Positions 1 through 7,728 of a stretch of 10,473 nucleotides of DNA are shown here, piece after piece. Location of the stretch: the NCBI GenBank assembly GCA_002483745.1, contig DLIM01000051.1:3901-14373 (forward strand), in the 5' to 3' direction. Every line of letters starts with the position of its first letter. The first letter of the stretch is position 1. Source of the stretch: Caryophanales bacterium UBA7642. GTDB taxonomy: Bacteria > Bacillota_I > Bacilli_A > RFN20 > CAG-288. Both the position numbers and the translations under genes were made by a program. Under the pieces are notes generated by a model. That model searched no databases. It was not told the origin of the DNA and worked only from the letters and a program-made list of their open reading frames with translations.

Positions 1-1838
1 TAGAACTTAGAGAATTCTTCCGGATGATGAGCTTCGTACTTCTTACGATCTTCAGTATTGAGAATCTTCTTTCTCATACGGATAGACTTAGGAGTTACTT
101 CAACTAATTCATCGGAATTAACGTAGTCCAAGCAATCTTCCAAAGACATTCTTCGAGGAGTCTTAAGAACAATAGTAACATCCTTATTGGAGTTTCTTTC
201 ATTGTTCTTAGGTTTAGTCTTTGTAACAGTGACAGCTAAATCATTCTGATACTTGTTTTCGCCGACAATCATACCCTCATAGACATCAACGCCAGGCCCA
301 ATAAACATAGTGCCACGCTCTTCGGTTGACTTGATGGCATAGGAAGTAGACATACCAGAATCAGTAGAGACAAGAACACCAGACTGTCTTTGTCCGATAG
401 GCTTATTGATCTTAGGACGATACTCACGGAAGGAATGGTTGATAATACCATAGCCTCTAGTGATAGTAAGGAAAGTATTCATGAAGGAAATCAAACCTCT
501 AGAAGGAATGACATAGACAAGTCTAGTCTGACCATTTTCTTCAGTCATATTGACAGTCTCAGCGCATCTGCCACCGACTAGCTGCATGACAGCACCGGCA
601 TATTCATCAGGGACATCAATCTGTAAGTCTTCGAAAGGCTCGCATTCAACGCCATTGATAATCTTAGTAATAACCATCGGCTTAGAGACCTGAAGCTCAA
701 AGCCTTCTCTTCTCATAGTTTCAATCAAGACAGAAAGATGGAGTTCGCCACGGCCTGTGACAATGAAAGCCTCACTAGTAGCATTGATTTCAAAACGCAT
801 GGAGACATCACGCTGGGATTCTTCATAAAGACGATCCTGAATCTTCTGAGCAGTGAGAAGTTTTCCATCATGTCCAGAGAAAGGAGAATCATTAGCGGCA
901 AAGGTCATCTTCATAGTCGGTTCATCAATACGGAGAGGAGGTAAAGCATCGAGATGATCAGCGGGGCAAACAGTTTCACCAACCATAATGTCGGGAAGAC
1001 CGGCGACACCGCAGATATCTCCGCCATCAACATGATTGGTTTCAATTCTATCTAGTCCGTGGAAAGTAAAGAGCTTAGCAACTTTAAAGCTTTCGACCTT
1101 GCCATCAAGACGGATGCAGGAAACGGTAGTGCCTAAATCGATAGAGCCTCTATCAACTCGGCCAATGCCGATTCTGCCAACATACTTGTTGTAATCAAGT
1201 AAGGAAGGCTGGAACTGAAGAGGGGCTTTTTCATCGGCCTTAGGAGCCGGAATAGTTTTAATAATAGTGTCGAAAAGGCAATCCATGCCATGAACCTGAG
1301 TAGAAATATCAGGTTTCAAGGAAGAAGTCATATTCAAAGCTGAAGTATAAACGACCGGGAACTCTAGCTGATCATCAGTAGCACCTAAATCCATAAAGAG
1401 CTCTAAAACTTCATTAAGAGCCTTTTCCGGATCAGAGCCAGGACGATCGACCTTGTTGATGACAACGACAGTCTTTAAATGATAGGAAATAGCCTGCTTC
1501 AAGACAAATCTTGTCTGAGGCATCGGTCCATCGAAAGCATCAACCAAAAGGCAGACGCCATCGACCATATTCATAATTCTCTCGACTTCTCCTGAGAAAT
1601 CGGCATGGCCAGGAGTATCGACAATGTTAATCTTATATCCGTTATAGTTAACACCAGTAGTCTTAGCTAGAATAGTGATGCCTCTTTCATGTTCGAGAGG
1701 GTTACTATCCATACAGCAAGTAGCTACCTTCTGATTGTCTCGGAAAGTACCGCTAGTTTTGAGCATAGCATCCACCAAAGTGGTCTTGCCATGATCGACG
1801 TGTGCAATAATGGCTACATTTCTAATTTTATCGTTCAT
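1..1838 (-). CDS. typA: Ribosome-associated GTPase TypA/BipA (3' end at window edge)
   Basis: Translational GTPase of the EF-G-like TypA/BipA family. In characterised bacteria it binds the ribosome and is needed for 50S assembly and growth under stress or cold. My reverse-strand translation begins MNDKIRNVAIIAHVDHGKTT and contains all the G motifs: AHVDHGKT (residues 12-19), RGIT (52-55), DTPGH (74-78), NKVD (128-131) and TSAL shortly after. The TypA-typical MDSNPLEHERGITILAK lies around 43-59. The rest covers the EF-G-like domains and the TypA-specific C-terminus. The start is fixed by AGGAGGT at 1845-1851, 6 nt upstream. 612 codons fit in the window and the next codon begins TA, so it is either a stop just across the edge or Tyr. 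612 residues is close to the usual family length (about 605-615), so the protein is probably essentially complete. It lies 93 nt downstream of the ABC-F gene on the same strand, with an AT-rich promoter-like leader in between. Confidence 0.97.
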   Translation of the reverse strand, partial: MNDKIRNVAIIAHVDHGKTTLVDAMLKTSGTFRDNQKVATCCMDSNPLEHERGITILAKTTGVNYNGYKINIVDTPGHADFSGEVERIMNMVDGVCLLVDAFDGPMPQTRFVLKQAISYHLKTVVVINKVDRPGSDPEKALNEVLELFMDLGATDDQLEFPVVYTSALNMTSSLKPDISTQVHGMDCLFDTIIKTIPAPKADEKAPLQFQPSLLDYNKYVGRIGIGRVDRGSIDLGTTVSCIRLDGKVESFKVAKLFTFHGLDRIETNHVDGGDICGVAGLPDIMVGETVCPADHLDALPPLRIDEPTMKMTFAANDSPFSGHDGKLLTAQKIQDRLYEESQRDVSMRFEINATSEAFIVTGRGELHLSVLIETMRREGFELQVSKPMVITKIINGVECEPFEDLQIDVPDEYAGAVMQLVGGRCAETVNMTEENGQTRLVYVIPSRGLISFMNTFLTITRGYGIINHSFREYRPKINKPIGQRQSGVLVSTDSGMSTSYAIKSTEERGTMFIGPGVDVYEGMIVGENKYQNDLAVTVTKTKPKNNERNSNKDVTIVLKTPRRMSLEDCLDYVNSDELVEVTPKSIRMRKKILNTEDRKKYEAHHPEEFSKF

Positions 1839-1844
1839 ATGAGT

Positions 1845-1925
1845 ACCTCCTGATACGCACAGAAAAAATGCAACTTTAAGATTATATAATAAATAATATA
1901 GAGATTTATATACTTTTTTTAAAGA
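1845..1925 (-). promoter_or_regulatory. AT-rich promoter region and strong RBS of typA
   Basis: On the minus strand the ABC-F/typA gap holds a perfect TATAAT (1881-1886) without a good -35. A second candidate nearby is TTTAAA, 17 nt spacer, TATATT. AGGAGGT (1845-1851) lies 6 nt before the typA ATG. I see no convincing terminator hairpin after the ABC-F stop, so typA may be read both from upstream and from its own promoter. The RBS is firm; the choice of -10 is an inference in very AT-rich DNA. Confidence 0.4.
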
Positions 1926-1931
1926 AATGGG

Positions 1932-3842
1932 TTACATCGCCTTAGACAGGTTGTCATAAAGCTCAGTTAGTTCTTTACTTACATCATCCAATTCTTTAGA
2001 GACTTCGGCTAGTTTTTGCTGGTCGTTATAGTATTCTGGCAAGTAGCAGAAATCAGATAATTCTTTTTTCTTTTTCTCTGCTTTATCAATTTTATCAAGA
2101 ATCTTCTCAGGCGATTCTCTTGTCAGCCTAGTTTTCTTCTCTGCCGGAGAAGTTTCAATCTTCTGCTGAATCTTCTCTTCATGCTTTTCTTTGTTCTTTT
2201 CTTCAAGAAGAGCTTTTTCATCAGCCATAATCTGATTAAGGCGTTTTTCTTTGAATTCTGAGTAAGGCCCTTCATAGTAGTAGCTGTTGCCATTATAGAA
2301 GTAAAGCAACTTGTCGCAGGTCTTATCAACAAAGTCTCGATCATGAGAAACAATGACAAGGGTTCCTTCATAATCATTTAAAGCATCAATGAGCTCAGAA
2401 ATTGACATCATATCAAGATGGTTAGTTGGTTCATCTAGAAGCAATAAATCATAGTCTTCAAGAGAAAGATGAAGTATTTCAATCCTCATCAGTTCACCGC
2501 CAGATAAATCAGAAAGCTTCTTTTCGTTTGCTTCCTGATAAGTAAAGGCATATCTTCCTAACCCGGAATAGATATCCTGATTTGCCATTCTCGGATAGAG
2601 GTTTCTAAAGTAATTGAAGAGGGTCTCATCATCCTGATAAGAACGGATGTCCTGTTTTAAGACACCCATAGTTAAATGAAAATATCTTCTGATATCACCG
2701 CTAAAGGGTTTGATTTCATTGAGAAGTGTTCTGCCAAAGGTTGTTTTTCCAGAACCGTTAGCCCCCATAACAGCTAGATGATCTCTTCCAAAGAGGGTAA
2801 AGGAAATATGATTGACCAAAGGCTTATCAAAGCCAACTGAGACATCATTGAAATCAATCAGTTTCTTTCCTTCACGGATTTCGCCTTTTAAGCCGATGGA
2901 TAGCTTTCTGGTCTTAACAGCGCTAGGATCAGAAATACTGGCATCATTAAGCCTATTAAGCTTCTTGACTCGGTCTTGAGCACGGGAAGCAAAGCGAGGC
3001 TTAGGCATATAGAAAGTAATAAAGCGCTGAAGTTTTTCCTTTTCTTCCTGCTGAGATTTGTAAAGTTCTAAAGCATTCTCATAGTTTTCTTTCTTCTGTC
3101 TAGCAAAGTTTTCATAGTTGCAGTTGTAGACAGTAAAGACTTTGTTATCAATATCAATAACTCTATTGGCTAGTCTTTCTACAAAGGCAATATCGTGAGA
3201 AACAAAAAGGACGGCGCCTTTATAGGTGGATAGATAATCTTCAAGCCACTCAATAGAGATAATATCAAGATGGTTAGTAGGCTCATCAAGAATCAATAGA
3301 TCCGGATTAATTAAAAGCAGTTTAGCGAAAGCTACTCGTGTCTTTTCTCCGCCAGAGAAAGTCGCTATTTTTCTTTGATAGTCGGCTTCTGAAAAGGAGA
3401 ACATATTCAAGATCATAGCAATCTTGTATTTATAGCTGTAGCCATCCTCAGCTTCAAAAGCCGTCTCCTTAGTGGAATACTCATTAAGAAGTTTCTCGTC
3501 ATTAGAGTTTAAGCTGATTTCATCAGCTAACTCATGAAGCTTGTTTTCGTCATCGATGACTTTCTTAAAGACGGATAAGGCTTCCTCATAGAGAGTATGC
3601 TCCGGGTTTTCAATAACATCCTGACTTAAATAGCCGATTGAGCAGGACTTAGAAATGATAACATTGCCGCCTGATTTTTCTTCCTGACCTAGAATGATTT
3701 TTAAAAGAGTGGATTTACCAGTTCCGTTAGGACCTAAAATAGCGACCCGATCATGGTCGCGAACAATAAAGGAGAGAGGCTGGAAGAGCTTCTCACCAGA
3801 AAATTCCTTATAGACATCTTGGACGGAAAGAATGACTGGCAT
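1932..3842 (-). CDS. ABC-F family ATPase (Uup/YdiF-like, ribosome-associated)
   Basis: Soluble ATPase with two ABC domains and no membrane segments, as in the ABC-F family. Known members bind the ribosomal E site and relieve stalling; some give antibiotic resistance by ribosome protection. Domain 1: Walker A GPNGTGKST (37-45), signature FSGGE (162-166), Walker B LLILDEPTNHLD (182-193), H-loop SHD (215-217). Linker, roughly 240-320, basic and rich in Lys/Arg/Gln. Domain 2: Walker A GANGSGKTT (360-368), signature LSGGE (446-450), DEPTNHLD (470-477), SHD (499-501). Residues from about 540 to 636 are highly charged and look like the C-terminal coiled-coil extension seen in Uup/YdiF-type members. 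The start lies 6 nt after the pdp stop with only a weak AAAGAA-like RBS inside the end of pdp, which suggests translational coupling. The subfamily, and whether it is a housekeeping or resistance factor, cannot be decided by eye. Confidence 0.95.
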   Translation of the reverse strand: MPVILSVQDVYKEFSGEKLFQPLSFIVRDHDRVAILGPNGTGKSTLLKIILGQEEKSGGNVIISKSCSIGYLSQDVIENPEHTLYEEALSVFKKVIDDENKLHELADEISLNSNDEKLLNEYSTKETAFEAEDGYSYKYKIAMILNMFSFSEADYQRKIATFSGGEKTRVAFAKLLLINPDLLILDEPTNHLDIISIEWLEDYLSTYKGAVLFVSHDIAFVERLANRVIDIDNKVFTVYNCNYENFARQKKENYENALELYKSQQEEKEKLQRFITFYMPKPRFASRAQDRVKKLNRLNDASISDPSAVKTRKLSIGLKGEIREGKKLIDFNDVSVGFDKPLVNHISFTLFGRDHLAVMGANGSGKTTFGRTLLNEIKPFSGDIRRYFHLTMGVLKQDIRSYQDDETLFNYFRNLYPRMANQDIYSGLGRYAFTYQEANEKKLSDLSGGELMRIEILHLSLEDYDLLLLDEPTNHLDMMSISELIDALNDYEGTLVIVSHDRDFVDKTCDKLLYFYNGNSYYYEGPYSEFKEKRLNQIMADEKALLEEKNKEKHEEKIQQKIETSPAEKKTRLTRESPEKILDKIDKAEKKKKELSDFCYLPEYYNDQQKLAEVSKELDDVSKELTELYDNLSKAM

Positions 3843-3848
3843 ATTTAT

Positions 3849-5189
3849 TTATTCTTTGGTTATAACAAAGTCTTTCTTTTTAGCATCGTAAGTAATCAGC
3901 TCTTCGACAACTTTTGGCTCCGGGATAGCTTCGGAAGAGAAATCAAAGTCATTGAGTATATCACTTGTCATATTCTGCATTCCCGGTCTTTCGGTGTAGA
4001 GAGTTAAAAGCAGATCGCCTTTAGCGACATTATCACCTAATTTCTTATTTAGGATAATACCGGCAGCTGGATCAATCACATCATCCTTAGTCTCTCTTCC
4101 AGCACCCAATCTCATAGAGGCAATACCTAAAGCCATGGTATTGATAGAAGAAATATAGCCAGACTTTAACGACTTAATCGGAATCATATACATAGCGGTT
4201 GGGAACTTGTCAGGATTCTCAACAAAACTGACATCGCCGCCTTGAGCAGCTACGAACTTCTTAAAGACCTCAAAGGCTTTGCCATTATTGATATTTTCAA
4301 TTAAAGCTTCACGGGCTTTTTCTCGGTCATTGAAGATCTTAGCTTGAAGAAGCATAGTCGAGCCTGATGAAAGACAAAGCTCAGTAAAATCCTTAGGTCC
4401 CTTGCCATGAAGAGTATTGATAGCTTCCTTGACTTCAAGGATGTTACCAATAGCTAAGCCTAAAGGCTGATTCATACTAGTGATTTCAGCCCTAACATCA
4501 CGATTGAAGTGGACACCAATCTCAACCATCAGTTCTGCTAATTTCTCGGCATCTTCCTTGGTATGCATAAAAGCACCACTGCCATATTTGACATCAAGAA
4601 GAATACAGTCGCAGCCAGAGGCTAGCTTTTTTGACATAATAGAAGAAGCAATCAAAGGCATTGAATCAACTGTGCCAGTGACATCTCTTAAGGCATAAAG
4701 CTTCTTATCGGCAATATCGAGTTTATCGGACTGACCAATAATTGACATACCGACCTCATTAACAGTCTTAATAAAATCCTCAGGCTTTAATTCAATCGAC
4801 ATGCCAGGAATAGATTCTAGCTTATCAAGAGTACCGCCAGTAAAGCCTAAGCCACGTCCGGACATCTTAGCGATTTTGACTCCTAACGAAGCCACCATCG
4901 GGCAAAGAGCCATACTAGTTTTATCACCAACACCGCCAGTAGAATGTTTATCGCATTTGACTCCTTTAATAGGAGTTAAATCAAGCATCTCACCAGAATG
5001 CATCATGGCTTCTGTCAGATGGAAAGTCTCCATTTTGGTCATACCGTTAAGACGGATGGCCATTAAAAGAGAAGAAACCTGATAGTCAGGAATCAAGTTC
5101 TTAGAATAATTTTCAATCCAATAATTGATTTCATCCTGAGTCAGTTCCTGATTAAGCTTTTTCTTCTCAATAATTTCTAACATATCCAT
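3849..5189 (-). CDS. pdp: Pyrimidine-nucleoside phosphorylase (thymidine phosphorylase family)
   Basis: Cytosolic salvage enzyme that splits uridine, deoxyuridine or thymidine with phosphate into the free base and (deoxy)ribose-1-phosphate. 446 residues, close to the usual 433-440. The phosphate-binding loop KHSTGGVGD (81-89) and the family signature SGRGLGFTGGTLDKLE (110-125) are intact. R168, S183 and K187, in the stretches ALRDVTGTVDS and ASSIMSKK, match the base-binding Arg/Ser/Lys of DeoA. The sequence resembles Bacillus-type Pdp more than DeoA as I recall them, hence the broad-specificity name; substrate range is inferred. The start ATG is preceded by AAGAGGT about 10 nt upstream. A second in-frame ATG two codons later is possible. 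A good extended -10 promoter lies upstream and the ABC-F gene follows after 6 nt. No other nucleoside-catabolism gene (deoC, deoB, cdd) is visible nearby. Confidence 0.96.
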   Translation of the reverse strand: MDMLEIIEKKKLNQELTQDEINYWIENYSKNLIPDYQVSSLLMAIRLNGMTKMETFHLTEAMMHSGEMLDLTPIKGVKCDKHSTGGVGDKTSMALCPMVASLGVKIAKMSGRGLGFTGGTLDKLESIPGMSIELKPEDFIKTVNEVGMSIIGQSDKLDIADKKLYALRDVTGTVDSMPLIASSIMSKKLASGCDCILLDVKYGSGAFMHTKEDAEKLAELMVEIGVHFNRDVRAEITSMNQPLGLAIGNILEVKEAINTLHGKGPKDFTELCLSSGSTMLLQAKIFNDREKAREALIENINNGKAFEVFKKFVAAQGGDVSFVENPDKFPTAMYMIPIKSLKSGYISSINTMALGIASMRLGAGRETKDDVIDPAAGIILNKKLGDNVAKGDLLLTLYTERPGMQNMTSDILNDFDFSSEAIPEPKVVEELITYDAKKKDFVITKE

Positions 5190-5219
5190 AATTCACATAC
5201 CTCTTATATCTATATGTAA

Positions 5220-5228
5220 ATTATAGCA
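5220..5228 (-). promoter_or_regulatory. Extended -10 promoter for pdp
   Basis: Minus-strand TGC-TATAAT: a perfect -10 hexamer (5220-5225) with the TG extension one base before it. The -35 at 17 nt spacing is poor (TAAGAA), which is usual for extended -10 promoters. A start near 5213 would give a leader of about 24 nt holding the AAGAGGT RBS. It lies between the terminator of the upstream gene and pdp, so pdp probably starts a new transcript. Confidence 0.6.
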
Positions 5229-5260
5229 CACAAAAACTCTCTTTCTTACTTACAAATCCG

Positions 5261-5298
5261 AATAAAAATAAAAGACCGCATGGCTTAGCTATGCGGTC
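5261..5298 (-). terminator. Rho-independent terminator of the 5310-5960 gene
   Basis: An 8-bp perfect stem GACCGCAT/ATGCGGTC (5274-5281 with 5291-5298) and a 9-nt loop, followed on the minus strand by a T-rich run (TTTTATTTTTATT, 5273-5261). It starts 11 nt after the stop codon of the upstream gene and separates it from pdp. Confidence 0.88.
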
Positions 5299-5309
5299 AA
5301 GGATTTCAA

Positions 5310-5960
5310 TTAGTCGATGTAGAGAACTACCCAACGATCATTATTGATGCCAGAGAGGTTATCATAGACTCTGATGAAGATAGTATGTTCACCAGTTTTT
5401 CCAGAATACTCTAAGACAGAATGCTCATTGATGTAGACATATTCCTGATCATCAGCAGCTTCACCATTAGCACATAAAGCCTTGTAGGAAGTAAAGAACT
5501 GCTGAGCCTTACCAACAAGAGTGTAACCACAGTTAGCCGAATGATGAACAGGAACATCAGCTCCGTTTCCTCTGACAAACTTGATTTCGCTTCCGTTAAC
5601 AAGCTCAACCTTAAGGAAGTATTCATTAACAGCATAGATTGGAGAAACCTGACTAGCGAACTTAAGCTTCTTGCCATTCATGACAAGATAGAGGTCATTA
5701 TCAGTAACAACCGGTTTAGCTTCTTCGGGTTCCTTAACAGCAATTACCTTTTTAGGTTCAACTGGGACGAATTTCGGAGCAGTCTTAACAGGTTCAGCAA
5801 CTTTCTTAGGTTCTTCAACCACTTTCTTCTCTTCAACAACTACCTTCTTTTCTTCAGCTTTTTTAGCTTTCTTAGCTAAAGCAGCTTTAGAAGCCTTCTT
5901 GTTGATCTTAGCTTCATCTTCTGGCAAATTATTGATGTTATTAACATGATTCTTTTTCAT
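5310..5960 (-). CDS. Hypothetical protein: Lys/Glu/Val/Pro low-complexity arm plus unrecognised C-terminal domain
   Basis: Function not recognised. 216 residues in two unlike parts. Residues about 20-85 are low complexity: first Ala/Lys-rich (KKASKAALAKKAKKAEEKK), then repeated Lys-Val-Val-Glu-Glu and Glu-Pro-Lys-Lys-Val units, a Pro-rich extended and probably disordered arm. Residues about 86-216 look folded, with alternating hydrophobic beta-type segments (DLYLVMNGKKLKF, YFLKVELVNGSEIKFVRG, EYVYINEH, HTIFIRVYDN, WVVLYID). The end faintly recalls beta-sandwich carbohydrate-binding modules, but this is only a resemblance in pattern. There is no signal peptide, membrane segment or catalytic motif. 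The ATG has a good RBS (GGGGGAA, about 10 nt upstream). The gene is a single transcription unit with its own promoter and strong terminator, which supports real expression. An antisense open frame at 5541-5879 is a shadow of this gene. Confidence 0.85.
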   Translation of the reverse strand: MKKNHVNNINNLPEDEAKINKKASKAALAKKAKKAEEKKVVVEEKKVVEEPKKVAEPVKTAPKFVPVEPKKVIAVKEPEEAKPVVTDNDLYLVMNGKKLKFASQVSPIYAVNEYFLKVELVNGSEIKFVRGNGADVPVHHSANCGYTLVGKAQQFFTSYKALCANGEAADDQEYVYINEHSVLEYSGKTGEHTIFIRVYDNLSGINNDRWVVLYID

Positions 5961-6035
5961 AAAATAATATTCCCCCTAATAGTTTCCTATATTATTATAG
6001 TAAAAGAAGTTAAAATGATTAAGTAAAAACAAAAT
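5961..6035. promoter_or_regulatory. Divergent promoter region between the orphan gene and the methyltransferase
   Basis: This 75-nt AT-rich gap must drive both flanking genes. On the minus strand there is TATAAT (5994-5999) with a weak TTAATC 17 nt upstream (6017-6022), followed by the RBS AGGGGGAA (5970-5977) of the orphan gene. On the plus strand, TATTAT/TATAGT/TAAAAT-like -10 candidates exist but none has a fair -35, and the methyltransferase has no clear RBS. Confidence 0.45.
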
Positions 6036-7346
6036 ATGAAAGAAAAAGAAAATAGCGAAAAAAATCAAATCGATGATTTTAGTGCCTTAGTTAAGCCATA
6101 TTGTAACGAAAAAGAGCAAAAGCTTTTTCAGGACTCACTTTCTAAAAAAGCGTTTACTTCCTTATTATTGAACGAAAAGGTTTTTTCAAAGAAAGAACTT
6201 TTAGATACTTACCCTGATCTGAAAGAAGATGAATCAGATTCTTTGCTTTTTAGATATGACAAAGAAGAAGAAAGGTTAGGAAAGTCCTTGCTTCATTTCG
6301 GTGGAGCTTTTTATCTTTTAGATCCTTCTAGCGCTGCAATCAGCTACTACTTAGCACCCTTAGTCAAAAAGAATCCTTTGGTTATGGATCTCTGTGCTGC
6401 TCCTGGAGGAAAAAGCATCGCCTTTTCTTTTAGAAGACCGGATTCTTTGATTGTTGCAAATGATATTTCCTATTCAAGAGCCGTAGAAATAACTAAGAAC
6501 ACTGACCGTCTTGGTTTGTCTAATATTTTGTCTTTAGCCGTTGACCCTTTAAATCTTAATCTAAATGAAATGTTCGATCTTATCATACTTGATGCCCCCT
6601 GCTCAGGAAGCGGAATGGTAAGAAAAGACTGCAAGATGAAAGATGATTGGTCTATAGAAAAAGTCAATCGTCTTCTTCCTATCCAGGAAGGCCTTTTAGA
6701 AAAAGCCTATAGCTTAGTTAAAAACGGTGGCTTAATTGCTTACTCGACTTGCTCATTCTCTGTTGATGAAGATGAAAACCAAATTAAAGCATTCCTTAAA
6801 AAGCATAAAGATCTTGAAGTAGTTCCTATCAAAGCCTCAAAAGATATCCTCAAGGGCGTCAACAATCTCGGCTACCATTTAATACCAGGTGTCTACCAAG
6901 GAGAAGGAATTTACTTTATTTTCTTAAGAAAGACCCTGGGTGGCTGTTATGAAGACAGCGAGATTAAATACCGTACCCTCAGTCCTTTAAAAGGTTATCA
7001 AGTCTTTTTTTACCGTAAGAACGAATACTTGGTTCCTAAAATGTATGGAGAATTAAGTAAGCTTCCTTTCATTGCTCCAGGCATCAAAATCCATGATGAC
7101 AGTCCTCATCCAAAATGTGAATTCGACTATGCCTATAGTAAAGTAAATGCTAGCCTTCCTCTATACGAACTAGATGAAAAAGAAGCTAAAGACTATGCTC
7201 TAGGAAATGAAGTCGTTACTCATTCAGCCATCAAAGACGGACTTTTGATACTAACCTATAAAGGCTTAAGATTGGGTTTCGGTAAGAAAGTCGGACTTCG
7301 AATCAAAAACTATCTCCCTAAAGGATTAAGAGCAACACTGATATGA
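6036..7346 (+). CDS. RsmF/NOL1-NOP2-sun family RNA (cytosine-5-) methyltransferase
   Basis: SAM-dependent RNA m5C methyltransferase, probably acting on 16S rRNA as RsmF/YebU-type enzymes do; the exact target is inferred. 436 residues. An N-terminal substrate-binding region (about 1-110) precedes the Rossmann domain. Motif I MDLCAAPGGKS (117-127) binds SAM. Motif IV DAPCSGSG (186-193) carries C189, and motif VI STCS (237-240) carries the expected nucleophile C239, so both family cysteines are present. The C-terminal part (about 300-436) is the extra RsmF-type RNA-binding region and includes the PLKGYQVFFY stretch. The ATG at 6036 is chosen because nothing longer is open; the RBS is weak (only AAAAGAAG farther upstream). 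The TGA stop sits 2 nt before a strong hairpin, which supports TGA as a real stop. The gene is divergent from the orphan gene and alone in its transcript. Confidence 0.93.
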   Translation: MKEKENSEKNQIDDFSALVKPYCNEKEQKLFQDSLSKKAFTSLLLNEKVFSKKELLDTYPDLKEDESDSLLFRYDKEEERLGKSLLHFGGAFYLLDPSSAAISYYLAPLVKKNPLVMDLCAAPGGKSIAFSFRRPDSLIVANDISYSRAVEITKNTDRLGLSNILSLAVDPLNLNLNEMFDLIILDAPCSGSGMVRKDCKMKDDWSIEKVNRLLPIQEGLLEKAYSLVKNGGLIAYSTCSFSVDEDENQIKAFLKKHKDLEVVPIKASKDILKGVNNLGYHLIPGVYQGEGIYFIFLRKTLGGCYEDSEIKYRTLSPLKGYQVFFYRKNEYLVPKMYGELSKLPFIAPGIKIHDDSPHPKCEFDYAYSKVNASLPLYELDEKEAKDYALGNEVVTHSAIKDGLLILTYKGLRLGFGKKVGLRIKNYLPKGLRATLI

Positions 7347-7380
7347 AAAAATCCCGGTTTCAAGCCGGGATTTATTTTTT
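7347..7380. terminator. Bidirectional rho-independent terminator
   Basis: A 9-bp perfect stem AAATCCCGG/CCGGGATTT (7349-7357 with 7365-7373) and a 7-nt loop. On the plus strand it ends in a T-rich run (TTTATTTTTT) and terminates the methyltransferase. On the minus strand it is followed by six T and would terminate the tRNA-Val-tRNA-Thr transcript arriving from the right. Confidence 0.9.
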
Positions 7381-7382
7381 AC

Positions 7383-7458
7383 TGGTGCCAATGACAGGAG
7401 TCGGACCTGCGACCTACTGATTACAAATCAGTTGCTCTACCAGCTGAGCTACATTGGC
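7383..7458 (-). tRNA. tRNA-Thr(TGT)
   Basis: 76 nt including an encoded CCA. Acceptor GCCAATG/CATTGGC, D arm GCTC-AGCTGGTA-GAGC, anticodon stem ACTGA/TCAGT with loop TTTGTAA (anticodon TGT), five-base variable loop AGGTC, T stem GCAGG/CCTGT. The T loop is TCCGACT: position 55 is C, not the usual T that becomes pseudouridine. All stems pair, with one G-T at the T-stem base, so I see no reason to call it a pseudogene. It is the second gene of a Val-Thr transcript. Confidence 0.95.
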
Positions 7459-7467
7459 AGTTAGGAA

Positions 7468-7544
7468 TGGTGGGTTTAAGCAGATTCGGACTGCTGACCT
7501 CTTCCATGTGAAGGAAGCGCTCTAACCAGCTGAGCTATAAACCC
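7468..7544 (-). tRNA. tRNA-Val(CAC)
   Basis: 77 nt with encoded CCA. Acceptor GGGTTTA/TAAACCC, anticodon stem CTTCC/GGAAG with loop TTCACAT (anticodon CAC, reading GUG only), variable loop AGGTC, T stem AGCAG/CTGCT. The T loop is TCCGAAT, again with C55. C34 limits it to GUG, so another tRNA-Val must exist elsewhere in the genome. It is 9 nt upstream of tRNA-Thr in the same transcript, with a promoter about 18-46 nt upstream. Confidence 0.93.
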
Positions 7545-7561
7545 TAAAAATAGGCCCATAT

Positions 7562-7590
7562 ATCTTACCATTGACTAATTTGTCTTTCAA
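7562..7590 (-). promoter_or_regulatory. Promoter of tRNA-Val-tRNA-Thr
   Basis: Minus strand: TTGAAA (7585-7590), 17-nt spacer, TAAGAT (7562-7567), with the tRNA 5' end 18 nt further. A G/C-rich block GGGCC (7553-7557) lies around the expected start, as in stringently controlled stable-RNA promoters. The -10 is identical to that of the neighbouring tRNA-Ile promoter. Confidence 0.65.
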
Positions 7591-7689
7591 GAAATTAAAA
7601 ACGGTGAATGAAAGCAACTATGATTATACGTAAATTATCTTGAGAAGACCATAAAGAATAGTCAAACTTCTTAAACCTTTTTTAAGAAA

Positions 7690-7716
7690 CAAAAAAAGAT
7701 CCGGTTACCCGAATCT
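7690..7716 (-). terminator. Rho-independent terminator of tRNA-Ile
   Basis: Minus strand: AGATTCGG/CCGGATCT, 8 bp with one T-G pair (7709-7716 with 7697-7704), loop GTAA, then a run of seven T. It begins 13 nt after the CCA end of tRNA-Ile and separates it from the Val-Thr unit. Confidence 0.88.
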
Positions 7717-7728
7717 AATTTTACTTAA

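Noticed and set aside
390..944. Plus-strand open frames inside typA (390-581, 738-944)
   Set aside because: They lie antisense to a strongly conserved GTPase gene, have no RBS or promoter and give no recognisable protein.
4480..5082. Plus-strand open frames inside pdp (4480-4698, 4801-5082)
   Set aside because: They are antisense shadows of the conserved phosphorylase core with no start signals.
5541..5879. 112-codon plus-strand open frame antisense to the orphan gene
   Set aside because: Its Phe/Leu/Asn-rich product is the complement of the Lys/Glu-rich repeats, and it has no RBS. The minus-strand gene has promoter, RBS and terminator.
7341..7373. TGA read as Trp (mycoplasma code)
   Set aside because: The methyltransferase ends in TGA directly before a terminator hairpin at the expected length, and Trp in the genes checked is TGG.
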